From NCBI GenBank assembly GCA_964019135.1, contig OZ025265.1, forward strand, positions 27,131,143-27,195,142: a stretch of DNA of 64,000 bases, read 5' to 3'. The translations under genes and the position numbers were made by a program. Every line of letters begins with the position of its first letter. The first letter of the stretch is position 1. This document shows positions 44,986 to 56,762 of this stretch, in pieces. The DNA is from Arenicola marina (Eukaryota; Annelida; Polychaeta; Arenicolidae). The notes below the pieces were generated by a model. That model did not search any database and was not told the DNA's origin. It saw nothing but the letters and a program-made list of their open reading frames with translations.

Positions 44986-46423
44986 CCCTAGTGCACTTCC
45001 CGTCATCTCATTTCATAAATATCCATTTTCACACTTCGTCATCCTCATTGCATTGAAGTCACCGCCGATGACGACATGACGTCGTGTCGTGGTTAGCGAC
45101 TGACTCGTTCACACGTCACAAAAATGTATTCCCAGTTAAGCCCGTCTTATGTGGGGTCTATACACTCGCGTGGCGCCGTCTATCGGATGGAATTATCTAC
45201 CGGGCAAAGGTATATGCTTCTTTAGACCTCTAACTATTAACGACTTGTTATCATCTTGTAAGCGATCATCACTCAGTAAAGGCCTATTTATGCAGATTAG
45301 TCGGCCTGAAACTTGATAAAAGTCTAGCGGTAGTTCCTATTAGCTTTCCTTTCTTTTTAACGTTCGTTGTAGATTTTGTATCGGTAGATCTTTCATTTTG
45401 TACCATAGAATGTGGTTGAAGACATACACTGTTAGCTTTCCACTGACAAAAAAGGTCAATAGTCACGTCAGCGGTGAGAGTACCTTTATTGAAAATCGTG
45501 TTGTATCCGTAGAGTAAATATCTGTCGTTGAAAGCATGGCGCAACGATTTTGGAGAAATATTCTGTTTTCTTTAGGGAGAGCAACAATAACCTGAACTAT
45601 TGAAAGCTAACGAAAGCGATTGAAATTCTAAATAACATCTCAAAATATATTTGCTCTGTCACACGGTTGACAATATGGGGCGTTTCATTGCCTAACTAAT
45701 GTGTCATTTGAGGACGTGCTGTTCAGGTTGCGTAAAAAAAACAAAATATTTCCCAAAATGCTTAGCACATGCAGTGGCGCCTCACAGTGGAATAATCTGC
45801 ACTACGATTTGCGAAGGTGTCTCTAGGAGGTTGGTTGACGATAGGTTACGTCTGTCACTGAAACAGAATTGGGTTTGGATTGAGATCATAAAGTGCGACC
45901 AAATAATGTTCGACCCAATAATGCCTCATTTTGTTTCCAGGCCAAGTGTTTGCACGCTTGACTTAATATATCGCACACTTCGGTTATCGGACAGTGTCGC
46001 CCGCCTAAGCTGCATGTTGCATTGACTTTTGCCCCGCATGTTGCCTTACATGTCCCTAGATGGCCTTACATTTTCCATTTTTTATCGAAGCGCGCCCATT
46101 ATTTCTTACCCCCCCCCCCCCCCTGTTTATTTTAATGCCATTTCTCTCCACGTCCTCTACTCTGAACGTTTAACCGAGATTGGAGACGGGGTTTAGGACT
46201 TCTAGAGAATCATGGTGTCCTATGAGTTATACAATGTACAGTATTGATCGGAACTGAGGTGAGACAAGTAAATTGACAACCTTGCATTTCACCAAAAGTG
46301 CAATACATAACGAACAAAGGGATATCATATATATAATTATGAGTATAATTTTTCGTACGTCCGAAGAATCTCTGTTCATCTGCCATGTTAGGGAAACAGA
46401 GCATTGAATTAAATGCATCGCGT

Positions 46424-46485
46424 GATTAATACGTGAGCTATGCTGAAGCAATGGTTCGCCCTAATCTGGAAGAACGGAAATCTTC
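46424..46485 (+). repeat. Dispersed repeat R2 copy
   Basis: GTGATTAATACGTGAGCTAT, then AGCAATGGTTCGCCCTAATC and TGGAAGAACGG. Confidence 0.65.
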
Positions 46486-48249
46486 CGGCTGACTGGAAGC
46501 AGGAAACCGCTGTTTCAGTTGTACGAAATGTCATAAATCGATTGTTGTATCAAATACTGGGCATGCGAAATATGTGAGCTACACTGAAATGGAACACCCT
46601 CGGTGTAACCATGAGACACGACTAGAAATATCCCAGAATCCCCTTCGCGACCCTTCGTGCCGCCATCTTTCTTACTCTTGATGTCGTTCGCAGTTACGTC
46701 TTATTTGTTATTGAGAAAATATCGGTCATGATGTGCGGTTGACTTCATCATCTGACTCGAACCGTTGGAAGGCGCTCTATGATGTATGATATACAGTCAG
46801 TGAGTATTGGTCGATGTCAAGGTTATGAACTCACGCGGGAAAACGAACCGCAATGTCGATTTCATTTCTTTTATTTTAAACTGACGTCCAATGAGCTGCC
46901 TTGTTACATTTGGAGCTCGCCAACCACTTGTTCATCCCCAATATGGCTGAGCTCAGTGGGAATATTGTATGACCTGTAATACGGAACCGTTACACAGAAA
47001 TTCTAAATTGTACCCTGGTTGTATGCGTATGATGTTAACTCGTTGGTTCTTGAAGGTTTTTTTTCTGGCCTTCCTCAAATACATATATATATACCTAAAT
47101 ATATGAATATAGTTATTATTCATTATTATCTTATAATATATCGTTTACTCATTAGGCCCAGGGGTGGGATGTGTAAGATATCGCCAAATCGCCCCACCGC
47201 CACACAGACACACTAACCCCTCCAATGCCCCCACCACCTCGCTCACTCACTCCACCCCTATGGTTTTAGGATTGACCGATTGAGATACTGTTGTCGTGAC
47301 TGCACATTCTTGTTTGTGCTGTAGATTATTGTTTACGAGTCTGCCGCCAATGTGAGTTCTTCTTGAGTACATTAAAGTAAACGTTTAAATGAGATAAAGT
47401 GCGTGGTTGAGTAGTTCAACCCGTCCACTCGGACGTTGGGTTAGGTTTCAACTAGCTAACGCGGCGTCGTTTTTTGTCATACTTGTTGGCCTTTGTCTTG
47501 CAGCGTGACACCCCCTCCCCCCGTCTCCACTCCTCTCCCTACCCAGTTGTTTTCTTGCTGCAGTTCGCGTGTAATTCGCTCGCATGACGTCAGCATGTTG
47601 GGACAACAAACATGCCTGAATTATAAATACTTTGCTATTTTTATACATGAGGATATTAAACTTAGTATCCCATTTGTATGATTTGTGTGTTGTATTTTAA
47701 TGCAATCCAAGTGAAACTCTGCATTAAAAGACATGAATTTTAACGTTTTGGGTTTGCTTTAAGAAAACCGCGAAAGGGTCTGCGAACGCTGGGCTCCTGA
47801 GGTTCCGGGTCTGAGATAAAACAGTGACGCTGCTATCAGGTTATAACGCATCAAATATGATCCATCATTTTATTTTTTAAGGATCTCAAAAACAGTTCAG
47901 AAGTTTGAAGAAGAGGATCTTCAAGCGATTTCCGTCATGAAAATTAAGGGCTATTACAGATTGATGTCTGGGCCAATAAAATTGTGTAGTGCCCCGCTAT
48001 AGCGTTCTAAATTTACCCATGCATCCGGGCTTTCGCTGGTTCCTCGAACAGTGACGTCACGGAGTCATCCAAAGCGCCTCCGCGGTAACACAAGGGTTGA
48101 GTTCGGATATGCGACCGGAGTAATCGGCGCAGATATTTGGAGCATGCGCACTCCTACTTTCCGCTCATGTGCGGATCAAGGTAAACCGAACGCAACATCC
48201 GCGGTGCGCGTGAATGTTGTACTTGCTGAAGTGCACAAATCATTGATCT

Positions 48250-49610
48250 TTGTTTGCAAAAGGCAATACACAACACTGTCACCGCCATTTGGGCGACAAT
48301 ACGCCAGGACGTCAATCAATAGCGGACGGTACCTTGCGGTAAAGAAGACGTTTGCGCTAATAGTATCCTAGGCAGTTGTTTAGAAGATGATAGATATCCT
48401 TGGGCTTATCAGTCACCTTTAATGAATAAACTTAAACTGTTACATAAGCGTGAGTATATCTTACCAAATACATTTACCAAATGTCGGACAGGTGTCGATT
48501 TCAATTATAAAGGATTCTAGTGCGTCGGGACCTTGCTTTGTTAATAAACGGTTTCCATAAATACATGTACTTCATAACACATCAATAATACACCAATATT
48601 TATTTATCCAATTCAATGATCGAAAACTGGAAGAACAAATCTCTACCGCACTAAACAAAATGAACCTTTTGGCATAATAAGCCGGGCATACACAAACGAA
48701 TTGGCATTCATCCTCGACCTCACCAGTATTACATACCTTACATAGACGTTCAGATAGCAACACTGATCTAAGCTGGTTTGACACCGGGTCTTTAATCGAT
48801 CTATAACGACCCGTTTCAATTCGTAATTGCAGGATTCGAGTTCTAAGTTGAGCAAATAATGACCGGTCTTGATTCGATATACTCATAGCTTTCACATCTA
48901 GTTCCGTTACAAACTCGCTTTTATACTGCACATAAGATCTTAGTTAAGGCTTTTCTGTCATATCCACTCATTTAACATGCGCTATAACAGTTTAACGTTC
49001 ACAACATCGATATCAAATCGTCATAATTTGCGATAAAATTGGCCCATATCGATACGATCCAACAGCGTCGTTACTTCAAACGATCAGTTCCTCTTGATTT
49101 GTTTTCTATCTGACAAAAATACAGTTTTTGTCAGTCTTGAATTACCCATGGCTACAAGTCGGTTCCATCTCCTAATCATGGCTAACAGTCGCCTATATGT
49201 AGGGGTAGGCCATCCCAGGTCACCACATATAGCTGCACTAGGAGCAAAATTATGCAAGCCTAGAAAGTATTTTCAGGGCCTATTTTGTATTGTATCGAAA
49301 CAAGGAGCCTTTAGGAAACCCCAGACTCCCGACGCATAATTCATAATGGGTTGATATGGTTTAATTGAGTTAATTATCATCTCAATCGGATTCGAAGCGT
49401 GATACTCGACCGTTAGTAATTACGCGCCGCCTACGGCATGCGGTTGTTCGCAAAAAAAGGATATTATCGCCCAGATGTGAGAACGGGGGATTATCGCCCA
49501 GGTGTCCACGATCTTCAATCACGTGGAAGTATGAAGTTTCTAACCTAAAACAATTTTTATTTACCCGTATATATGTGTGTTGCTATAGAAGCTCGCTTCG
49601 CTCGTTAAAC
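48250..49610 (+). repeat. Dispersed repeat R3, copy A (split by a LINE)
   Basis: Both flanks match 52290-52800: ACACTGTCACCGCC, AGCGGACGGTACCTT, CCTAGGCAGTTGTTTAGAAG on the left; ATATGGTTTAATTG, ATCGGATTCGAAG, CGCGCCGCCTAC and TGTTGCTATAGAAGCTCGCT on the right. No coding content or terminal repeats were recognised. Confidence 0.75.
48393..49351 (-). mobile_element. 5'-truncated LINE fragment (RT C-terminus) with 5-bp target duplication
   Basis: Read on the - strand: MNYASGVWGFLKAPCFDTIQ, KYFLGLHNFAPSAAICGDLG, RRLLAMIRRWNRLVAMGNSR, then QLRTRILQLRIETGRYR and ERLCKVCNTGEVEDECQFVC with CPAYY. This is the C-terminal region with a zinc-binding-like C-x2-C...C motif found in many animal LINEs. An in-frame TGA interrupts it (NRP*KYF). 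TGATA flanks both ends (48388-48392 and 49352-49356). It is inserted in an older repeat whose uninterrupted relative lies at 52290-52800. Confidence 0.8.
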
Positions 49611-50800
49611 ACAATGTGTTCACAAGAAACGTGTAAGCACGAAGGACATATATGGTAATACATATATAATATGTATAGGTGTCACCTAAAAGGCGAGCGA
49701 AGTTAGATCATCAGATGTGAGAAAATATTTTAATATTACATAATATATATATCAGGAAGAAATGCATTTGTGCCTATGCTATGGTATATGTTATACTGAG
49801 TTTAAAGTTACTATAAATCAACATATACCCATTGGATAAGCGGGGTTAAACAAATTTGGCAGTAGAGTGTATTTATTAAAAGCAGCTATCTTTAGTTAGG
49901 CTGAACAATGTGGTGCTCCCCCTGTGTATATTCAGTTATTTTAAGATTTAGACAAAATTAATTAAACTGTTAGATCAACAACTTATAAAAATATATAAAT
50001 CCATACATATTGTAACTCGTAACTTAACATTGGTTTGAAAACAGTTGAAAAAAATAACCCTCCTCCGACTAAATGATAAATCTATGTATGAAAATGGAGC
50101 AATATATGCTTTAACACAGCTCATTACCATGAAAAAGAAGCATTTGGCTGATTTGAGGTGCTGTTAAATCATAAAAGACAGATCACCCATTGAACATCAC
50201 TCAACTTTAAATTTCTTAAATATATAGCTGACTGAATACAGTTAATTGATTTAGGCCTACTGCAAAAATGTGGTACATTGTTCGTTTTACATTGAAAAAT
50301 CAGTTGTAGACGTTGTAGATCTATCATATAAACTAGATCTATGCATGTATTTAAGTGATGAGTTTGAGCTTCTTTTTCTGGAATGCACACTGCCCTTTAT
50401 TTGAGATGATCAAAGCATGTCTACCTTTGAAAGGTTGACAGTTATTTCACAACAAATGCAGCTTAATCCTTGTTTAATCTAATGCTGAAATAAGTTTTAT
50501 TTCTTCACTGTTCTTCATAAACTGTTGTTTTTTACTTCAATGCCCTTTTTTGGACATATTTTGGCTTCAATAGCTTTTCTTCACAAAGGTATATTTCATT
50601 AATTCTTGTGAGCTGCCTACTTTTTGCTTTTTAACTTTCAGCTAAGCTTGTTTGTTTCATTTGTCAATTTTTTTTTCTGTAACTACAAAAACTAGCTGGT
50701 CAATGAAGAAATACACGAAAGCATGCATGCCCTCCGACTTGGAAAAAAGCATTGGTAAAGAATTCAATATTCTATCAACATGCATGTGTTTAGGCAAATA

Positions 50801-51240
50801 AACTCTGCAAATGTAATTGTTTGTTTTTATCGACTTTTCCCTAATTAATGGGGTTTTTCTTGCTTCAATATCCTGTTTGTGTACTTTTTTGGTTTCAACT
50901 GTTCAATGGTTTGTTTCTTCACACTTTTTTTTCATTCATTTTGGGAGAAAAAAATTGTTTAACGTTAGCTACACGTACTCGGAGTCTTAATATTTTTCTT
51001 AAACAAAGTTTTGGTTTTAAAACTGTGCAAAGTGACCGCAATCACGGAAATAAATTCTAGTCCAACAAAGCAGAAAATTCTGCAAATGCAATTATTTTTG
51101 CCTAGACTTTTCCTCAATTGATGGTGCTTGTCTTGCTTCATTGTGCTTTTTTTTTATTGAGTAGCTTTACCCAATGAATGGCCCTTTTCTGTTTTTTTGG
51201 CTTCATGAATTGATATCATGAATTGTTTTCTTCTCATTTA
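50801..51240 (+). repeat. Ancient ~270-bp direct duplication in AT-rich DNA
   Basis: CTGCAAATGTAATTGTTTGT and CGACTTTTCCCTAATTAATG at 50808 resemble CTGCAAATGCAATTATTTTT and AGACTTTTCCTCAATTGATG at 51077, followed in both by CTTGCTTCA. Strongly diverged. Confidence 0.5.
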
Positions 51241-51529
51241 GTGTTTTTTAACAAAAAAAAGCCTCAGTGTCTCTCTATATATATTGTGTAGGTTTTTGTG
51301 AATTACCTTTTCTTTAACTTCAGTTATATGTTTTTCTTTAATTTGTCAGTTTTTAAAAAAAAAACAGTGAAAGGCTAACCAACCAAAGAAAAACAATTCT
51401 TGTCTACGCTAGCTGGGTTTTAAAATGAAGTGAAGCAACCAAAGAAAAAAATCCAACTGGTATTCTTGATTAAGAAATCAGAAAGAATGTTTCGACACCA
51501 TCATTTTTGTTTAAAAACTTACATCTTAG

Positions 51530-51772
51530 GTTGGGGCTATTTTTGTTCTTGCCGCACACAGAATTTGAAAAGGGGGATGGTGTCCAAACTTGTCACTGCA
51601 TCTGGTGGAGGTCCATGCCACCTCATATAGCATTCTTACCCAGAAATGGGGGGTCCCATGCCTCAGACGGAAAAAAATTACATTAAAAATGGCATTCATC
51701 CTCAAAAAGGTGGGGGGCAGGGGGGGGGGTCTGGACCCCCTAAAACCCCCCCTCCCTGGATCTGCCCTAGCT
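51530..51772 (-). mobile_element. GGGGCGGATC-family MITE, diverged
   Basis: The right end CCTCCCTGGATCTGCCCTA is preceded by G/C runs and by AATGGCATTCATCCTCAAAA. The left end is not clear, so only its right half is certain. Confidence 0.45.
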
Positions 51773-52289
51773 CTATCAGTGTTTTCTTCGACAAATTTGT
51801 AAAAAAAAAATCGTAACATGTAAATTGAAGAACTGGTCATGTGCATATGTATATAAGTCATAAACATTTTTTTCAAATAACATACTTTACATAGTCATAG
51901 ACACAAGCTTTCCCTACTTGAAGCTGAAAACATTGACAGTGAGTTGTACCTTGGCAGATCTATCATCTGGTGCTTGTGTAACAGGGATGTGTGCTGCGAT
52001 GACTGTCAAAAGGTACCAGTGAAAAATAATGTGTTATTTAATGTTAACCTACCTATTTCGCCTTTGGAGCTGAAGCCGTATTCATCATTTGTTAGGCCAA
52101 TTTAAACACTCGAAGTGTCAGTGAAACTTAACCTATTGACTGACAATTCAATTGTTCAATCCGAAAAAGGCTACTCATGCTACCCGGACCAGACAATGTA
52201 AATATACAAAGCCTGGTAATCGAACCAGCAGTTAATATGTCAAAAACAATTAAGTTCGGAAAACCTGGGAATGTTTGGACAACAATCAC

Positions 52290-52800
52290 AGAACTTTGTT
52301 TACAAAACTTCAAAACATAACACTGTCAGTGTCACTGCAAGGTGGGCGATTATACCCCACGATGCCAATCGAAAAGCGGACGGTACCTTTCGTTGAAGAA
52401 GGCTTTTGTGCTATTCGTATCTTAGGCAGTTTTCTGAAGATGATATGGTTTAATCACGTAGCCGTTAAAACATTCGCCCAATCGGTTGTTTCTCACAGTC
52501 ATCTAAATCGGATTCGAAGTGTCATAATTGTGCGGACGAAACGTTACGTCCCATCCGGCAGTTCGAATTGACGCGCCGCCTACCTGCGAGAGTGTTTAAT
52601 TTAGGTTCAGGTTTTAATTTAGGTTCAAGCCAATCATAGAGTCCGGCACAGTCCGAAAAATCGGCCTGAGGGACCGGTATTATCACTCATCTGTAAGGGA
52701 CCGGTATTATCGCTCATGTGTTCACGGTTTTTCAATCGCATGGACATATGGAATTTCATTTTTTTTTTGATGCATGTGTGTTGCTATAGAAGCTCGCTTG
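52290..52800 (+). repeat. Dispersed repeat R3, copy B (uninterrupted)
   Basis: The homologue of copy A without the LINE: AGTTTTCTGAAGATGATATG runs straight into GTTTAATCACG. Its right end, TATAGAAGCTCGCTT, runs directly into the first unit of the 77-bp array. Confidence 0.75.
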
Positions 52801-52814
52801 ATGATCGTGATTAT

Positions 52815-55800
52815 GAAGAGCGCCATCTCGCGAGGCACGCACCACCATACGTATGTGGCTGTGAATAGCGCCATCTGACGACCACAGTCTATGACCAGCG
52901 CAGATGTCATGGCACGGGCCTCCATACGTATATGGCTGTGAACAGCGCCATCTGACGAACACAGTCCATGACCAGCGCAGATATCATGGCACGGGCCTCC
53001 ATACGTATGTGGCTGTGAATAGCGCCATCTGACGACCACAGTCTATGACCAGCGCAGATATCATGGCACGGGCCTCCATATGTATGTGGCTGTGAATAGC
53101 GCCATCTGACGACCACAGTCTATGACCAGCGCAGATATCATGGCACGGGCCTCCATATGTATGTGGGTGTGAATGGCCCCATCAGACGACCCCATACTAT
53201 GACCAGCGCAGATATCATGGCAGGGGCCTCCATACGTATGTGGGTGTGACTGGCCCCATCAGACGACCCCATACTATGACCAGCGCAGATATCATGGCAC
53301 GGGCCTCCATGCGTATGTGGGTGTGAATGGCCCCATCAGACGACCCCATACTATGACCAGCGCAGATGTCATGGCACGGGCCTCCATACGTATGTGGCCG
53401 TGAATAGCGCCATCTGACGACCATAGTCTATGACCAGCGCAGATATCATGGCACGGGCCTCCATACGTATGTGGGTGTGAATGGCCCCATCAGACGACCC
53501 CATACTATGACCAGCGCAGATATCATGGCACGGGCCTCCATACGTATGTGGGTGTGAATGGCCCCATCTGACGACCCCATACTATGACCAGCGCAGATAT
53601 CATGGCACGGGCCTTCATATGTATGTGGGTGTGAATGGCCCCATCAGACGACCCCATACTATGACCAGCGCAGATATCATGGCACGGGTTCCATACGTAT
53701 GTGGGTGTGACTGGCCCCATCAGACGACCCCATACTATGACCAGCGCAGATATCATGGCACGGGCCTCCATACGTATGTGGGTGTGAATGGCCCCATCAG
53801 ACGACCCCATACTATGACCAGCGCAGATATCATGGCACGGGCCTCCATACGTATGTGGGTGTGACTGGCCCCATCAGACGACCCCATACTATGACCAGCG
53901 CAGATATCATGGCACGGGCCTCCATACGTATGTGGGTGTGACTGGCCCCATCTGACGACCCCATACCATGACCAGCGCAGATATCATGGCACGGGCCTCC
54001 ATACGTATGTGGGTGTGACTGGCCCCATCAGACGACCCCATACTATGACCAGCGCAGATATCATGGCACGGGCCTTCATATGTATGTGGGTGTGAATGGC
54101 CCCATCTGACGACCCCATACTATGACCAGCGCAGATATCATGGCACGGCCCTCCATACGTATGTGGGAGTGAATGGCCCCACCAGACGACCCCATACTAT
54201 GACCTGCGCAGATATCATGGCACGGGCCTCCATACGTATGTGGGTGTGACTGGCCCCATCAAACGACCCTATACTATGACCAGTGCAGATATCATGGCAC
54301 GGCCCTCCATACGTATGTGGGAGTGAATGGCCCCATCAGACGACCCCATACTATGACCAGCGCAGATATCATGGCACGGGCCTCCATACGTATGTGGGTG
54401 TGACTGGCCCCATCAAACGACCCTATACTATGACCAGTGCAGATATCATGGCACGGCCCTCCATACGTATGTGGGAGTGAATGGCCCCACCAGACGACCC
54501 CATACTATGACCAGCGCAGATATCATGGCACGGGCCTCCATACGTATGTGGGTGTGACTGGCCCCATCAAACGACCCTATACTATGACCAGTGCAGATAT
54601 CATGGCACGGCCCTCCATACGTATGTGGGAGTGAATGGCCCCATCAGACGACCCCATACTATGACCAGCGCAGATATCATGGCACGGGCCTCCATACGTA
54701 TGTGGGTGTGACTGGCCCCATCAAACGACCCTATACTATGACCAGTGCAGATATCATGGCACGGCCCTCCATACGTATGTGGGAGTGAATGGCCCCACCA
54801 GACGACCCCATACTATGACCAGCGCAGATATCATGGCACGGGCCTCCATACGTATGTGGGTGTGACTGGCCCCATCAAACGACCCTATACTATGACCAGT
54901 GCAGATATCATGGCACGGCCCTCCATACGTATGTGGGAGTGAATGGCCCCATCAGACGACCCCATACTATGACCAGCGCAGATATCATGGCACGGCCCTC
55001 CATACGTATGTGGGTGTGAGTGGCCCCATCAGACGACCCCATACTATGACCAGCGCAGATATCATGGCACGGGCCTCCATACGTATGTGGGAGTGAATGG
55101 CCCCATCAGACGACCCCATACTATGACCAGCGCAGATATCATGGCACGGCCCTCCATACGTATGTGGCTGTGAATAGCGCCATCTGACGACCACAGTCTA
55201 TGACCAGCGCAGATATCATGGCACGGGCCTTCATATGTATGTGGCTGTGAATAGCGCCATCTGACGACCACAGTCTATGACCAGCGCAGATATCATGGCA
55301 CGGCCCTCCATACGTATGTGGGTGTGAATGGCCCCATCAGACGACCCCATACTATGACCAGCGCAGATATCATGGCACGGGCCTCCATACGTATGTGGGT
55401 GTGAATGGCCCCATCAGACGACCCCATACTATGACCAGCGCAGATATCATGGCACGGGCCTCCATACGTATGTGGGTGTGAATGGCCCCATCAGAGGACC
55501 CCATACTATGACCAGCGCAGATATCATGGCACGGGCCTCCATACGTATGTGGGTGTGAATGGCCCCATCAGACGACCCTATACTATGACCAGCGCAGATA
55601 TCATGGCACGGGCCTTCATATGTATGTGGGTGTGACTGGCCCCATCAGACGACACCATACTATGACCAGCGCAGATGTCATGGCACGGGCCTCCATACGT
55701 ATGTGGCCGTGAATAGCGCCATCTGACGACCACAGTCTATGACCAGCGCAGATGTCATGGCACGGGCCTCCATACGTATGTGGCCGTGAATAGCGCCATC

Positions 55801-56441
55801 TGACGACCACAGTCTATGACCAGCGCAGATGTCATGGCACGGGCCTCCATACGTATGTGGCCGTGAATAGCGCCATCTGATGACCACAGTCTATGACCAG
55901 CGCAGATGTCATGGCACGGGCCTCCATACGTATGTGGCCGTGAATAGCGCCATCTGACGACCACAGTCTATGACCAGCGCAGATGTCATGGCACGGGCCT
56001 CCATACGTATGTGGCCGTGAATAGCGCCATCTGACGACCACAGTCTATGACCAGCGCAGATGTCATGGCACGGGCCTCCATACGTATGTGGCCGTGAATA
56101 GCGCCATCTGACGACCACAGTCTATGACCAGCGCAGATGTCATGGCACGGGCCTCCATACGTATGTGGCCGTGAATAGCGCCATCTGACGACCACAGTCT
56201 ATGACCAGCGCAGATGTCATGGCACGGGCCTCCATACGTATGTGGCCGTGAATAGCGCCATCTGACGACCACAGTCTATGACCAGCGCAGATGCCATGGC
56301 ACGGGCCTCCATACGTATGTGGCCGTGAATAGCGCCATCTGACGACCACAGTCTATGACCAGCGCAGATATCATGGCACGGGCCTCCATATGTATGTGGG
56401 TGTGAATGGCCCCATCAGACGACCCCATACTATGACCAGCG
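52815..56441 (+). repeat. 77-bp minisatellite downstream of the lectin gene
   Basis: About 47 units of 77 bp, each with GACCAGCGCAGATATCATGG, CACGGGCCTCCATACGTATG and a variable half. Type A has GTGAATAGCGCCATCTGACG; type B has GTGAATGGCCCCATCAGACG. Type A lies at both ends, type B in the middle. From about 54170 to 54960 units pair as 154-bp dimers, alternating further as 308 bp. Many short reading frames repeat at 77 or 154-bp offsets and are artefacts. Confidence 0.95.
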
Positions 56442-56484
56442 CCGCCTGACGACACTGATCGTGACTGGGAGATCATCAAGCCTC

Positions 56485-56762
56485 TCACACCAGGAGAGGT
56501 GATTCACAGATGGAGAAGCTCTCTCGCTGGAATTTGTCGTTCAACCTGTTGTCTGCGTTCGCATTTGGTAAGAATACCTCTACGTAGTTTTCAGTGCCGC
56601 CATTATTGTTAGGCTCCCCCGTGTTCCAGAGTGGAGAATCACGTGGTAAGGCCTCGCCAGTGGCGTCCCACATAAAGGGACTTCCGATAACGTTCGGTTC
56701 CACTCGCAGCCCGCCAGTCCAGAAATGCAGGGCTCCCTCGATTTGAACAGTTTCCTGATTGG
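56485..56762 (-). CDS. Lectin exon: second half of C-type lectin domain and stop
   Basis: Acceptor TTTCATTTCAG. Encodes HFWTGGLR, FMWDATGEALP, LWNTGEPNNNGGTENYVEVF, NRLNDKFQRESFSICE and SPLLV. WTGGL, the EPN loop, E-N-Y, L-N-D and ICE match the long-loop and sugar-site strands. The positions usually held by the two loop cysteines are Tyr and Gln. The stop lies about 45 bases from the 77-bp array. Confidence 0.87.

Larger units (their letters stand above)
44495..48249. other. Intergenic region
   Basis: Contains R2 repeat copies and a poly-C run at 46110. No conserved coding exon was recognised on either strand between the kinase and the LINE fragment. Confidence 0.6.
49611..52289. other. AT-rich intergenic region
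   Basis: Very AT-rich with T-runs, one old duplication (50801-51240) and a MITE remnant (51530-51772). No coding exon was seen. Confidence 0.6.

Noticed and set aside
52722-56349. More than twenty ~65-70-codon frames at 77-bp spacing
   Set aside because: Shadows of the 77-bp minisatellite.
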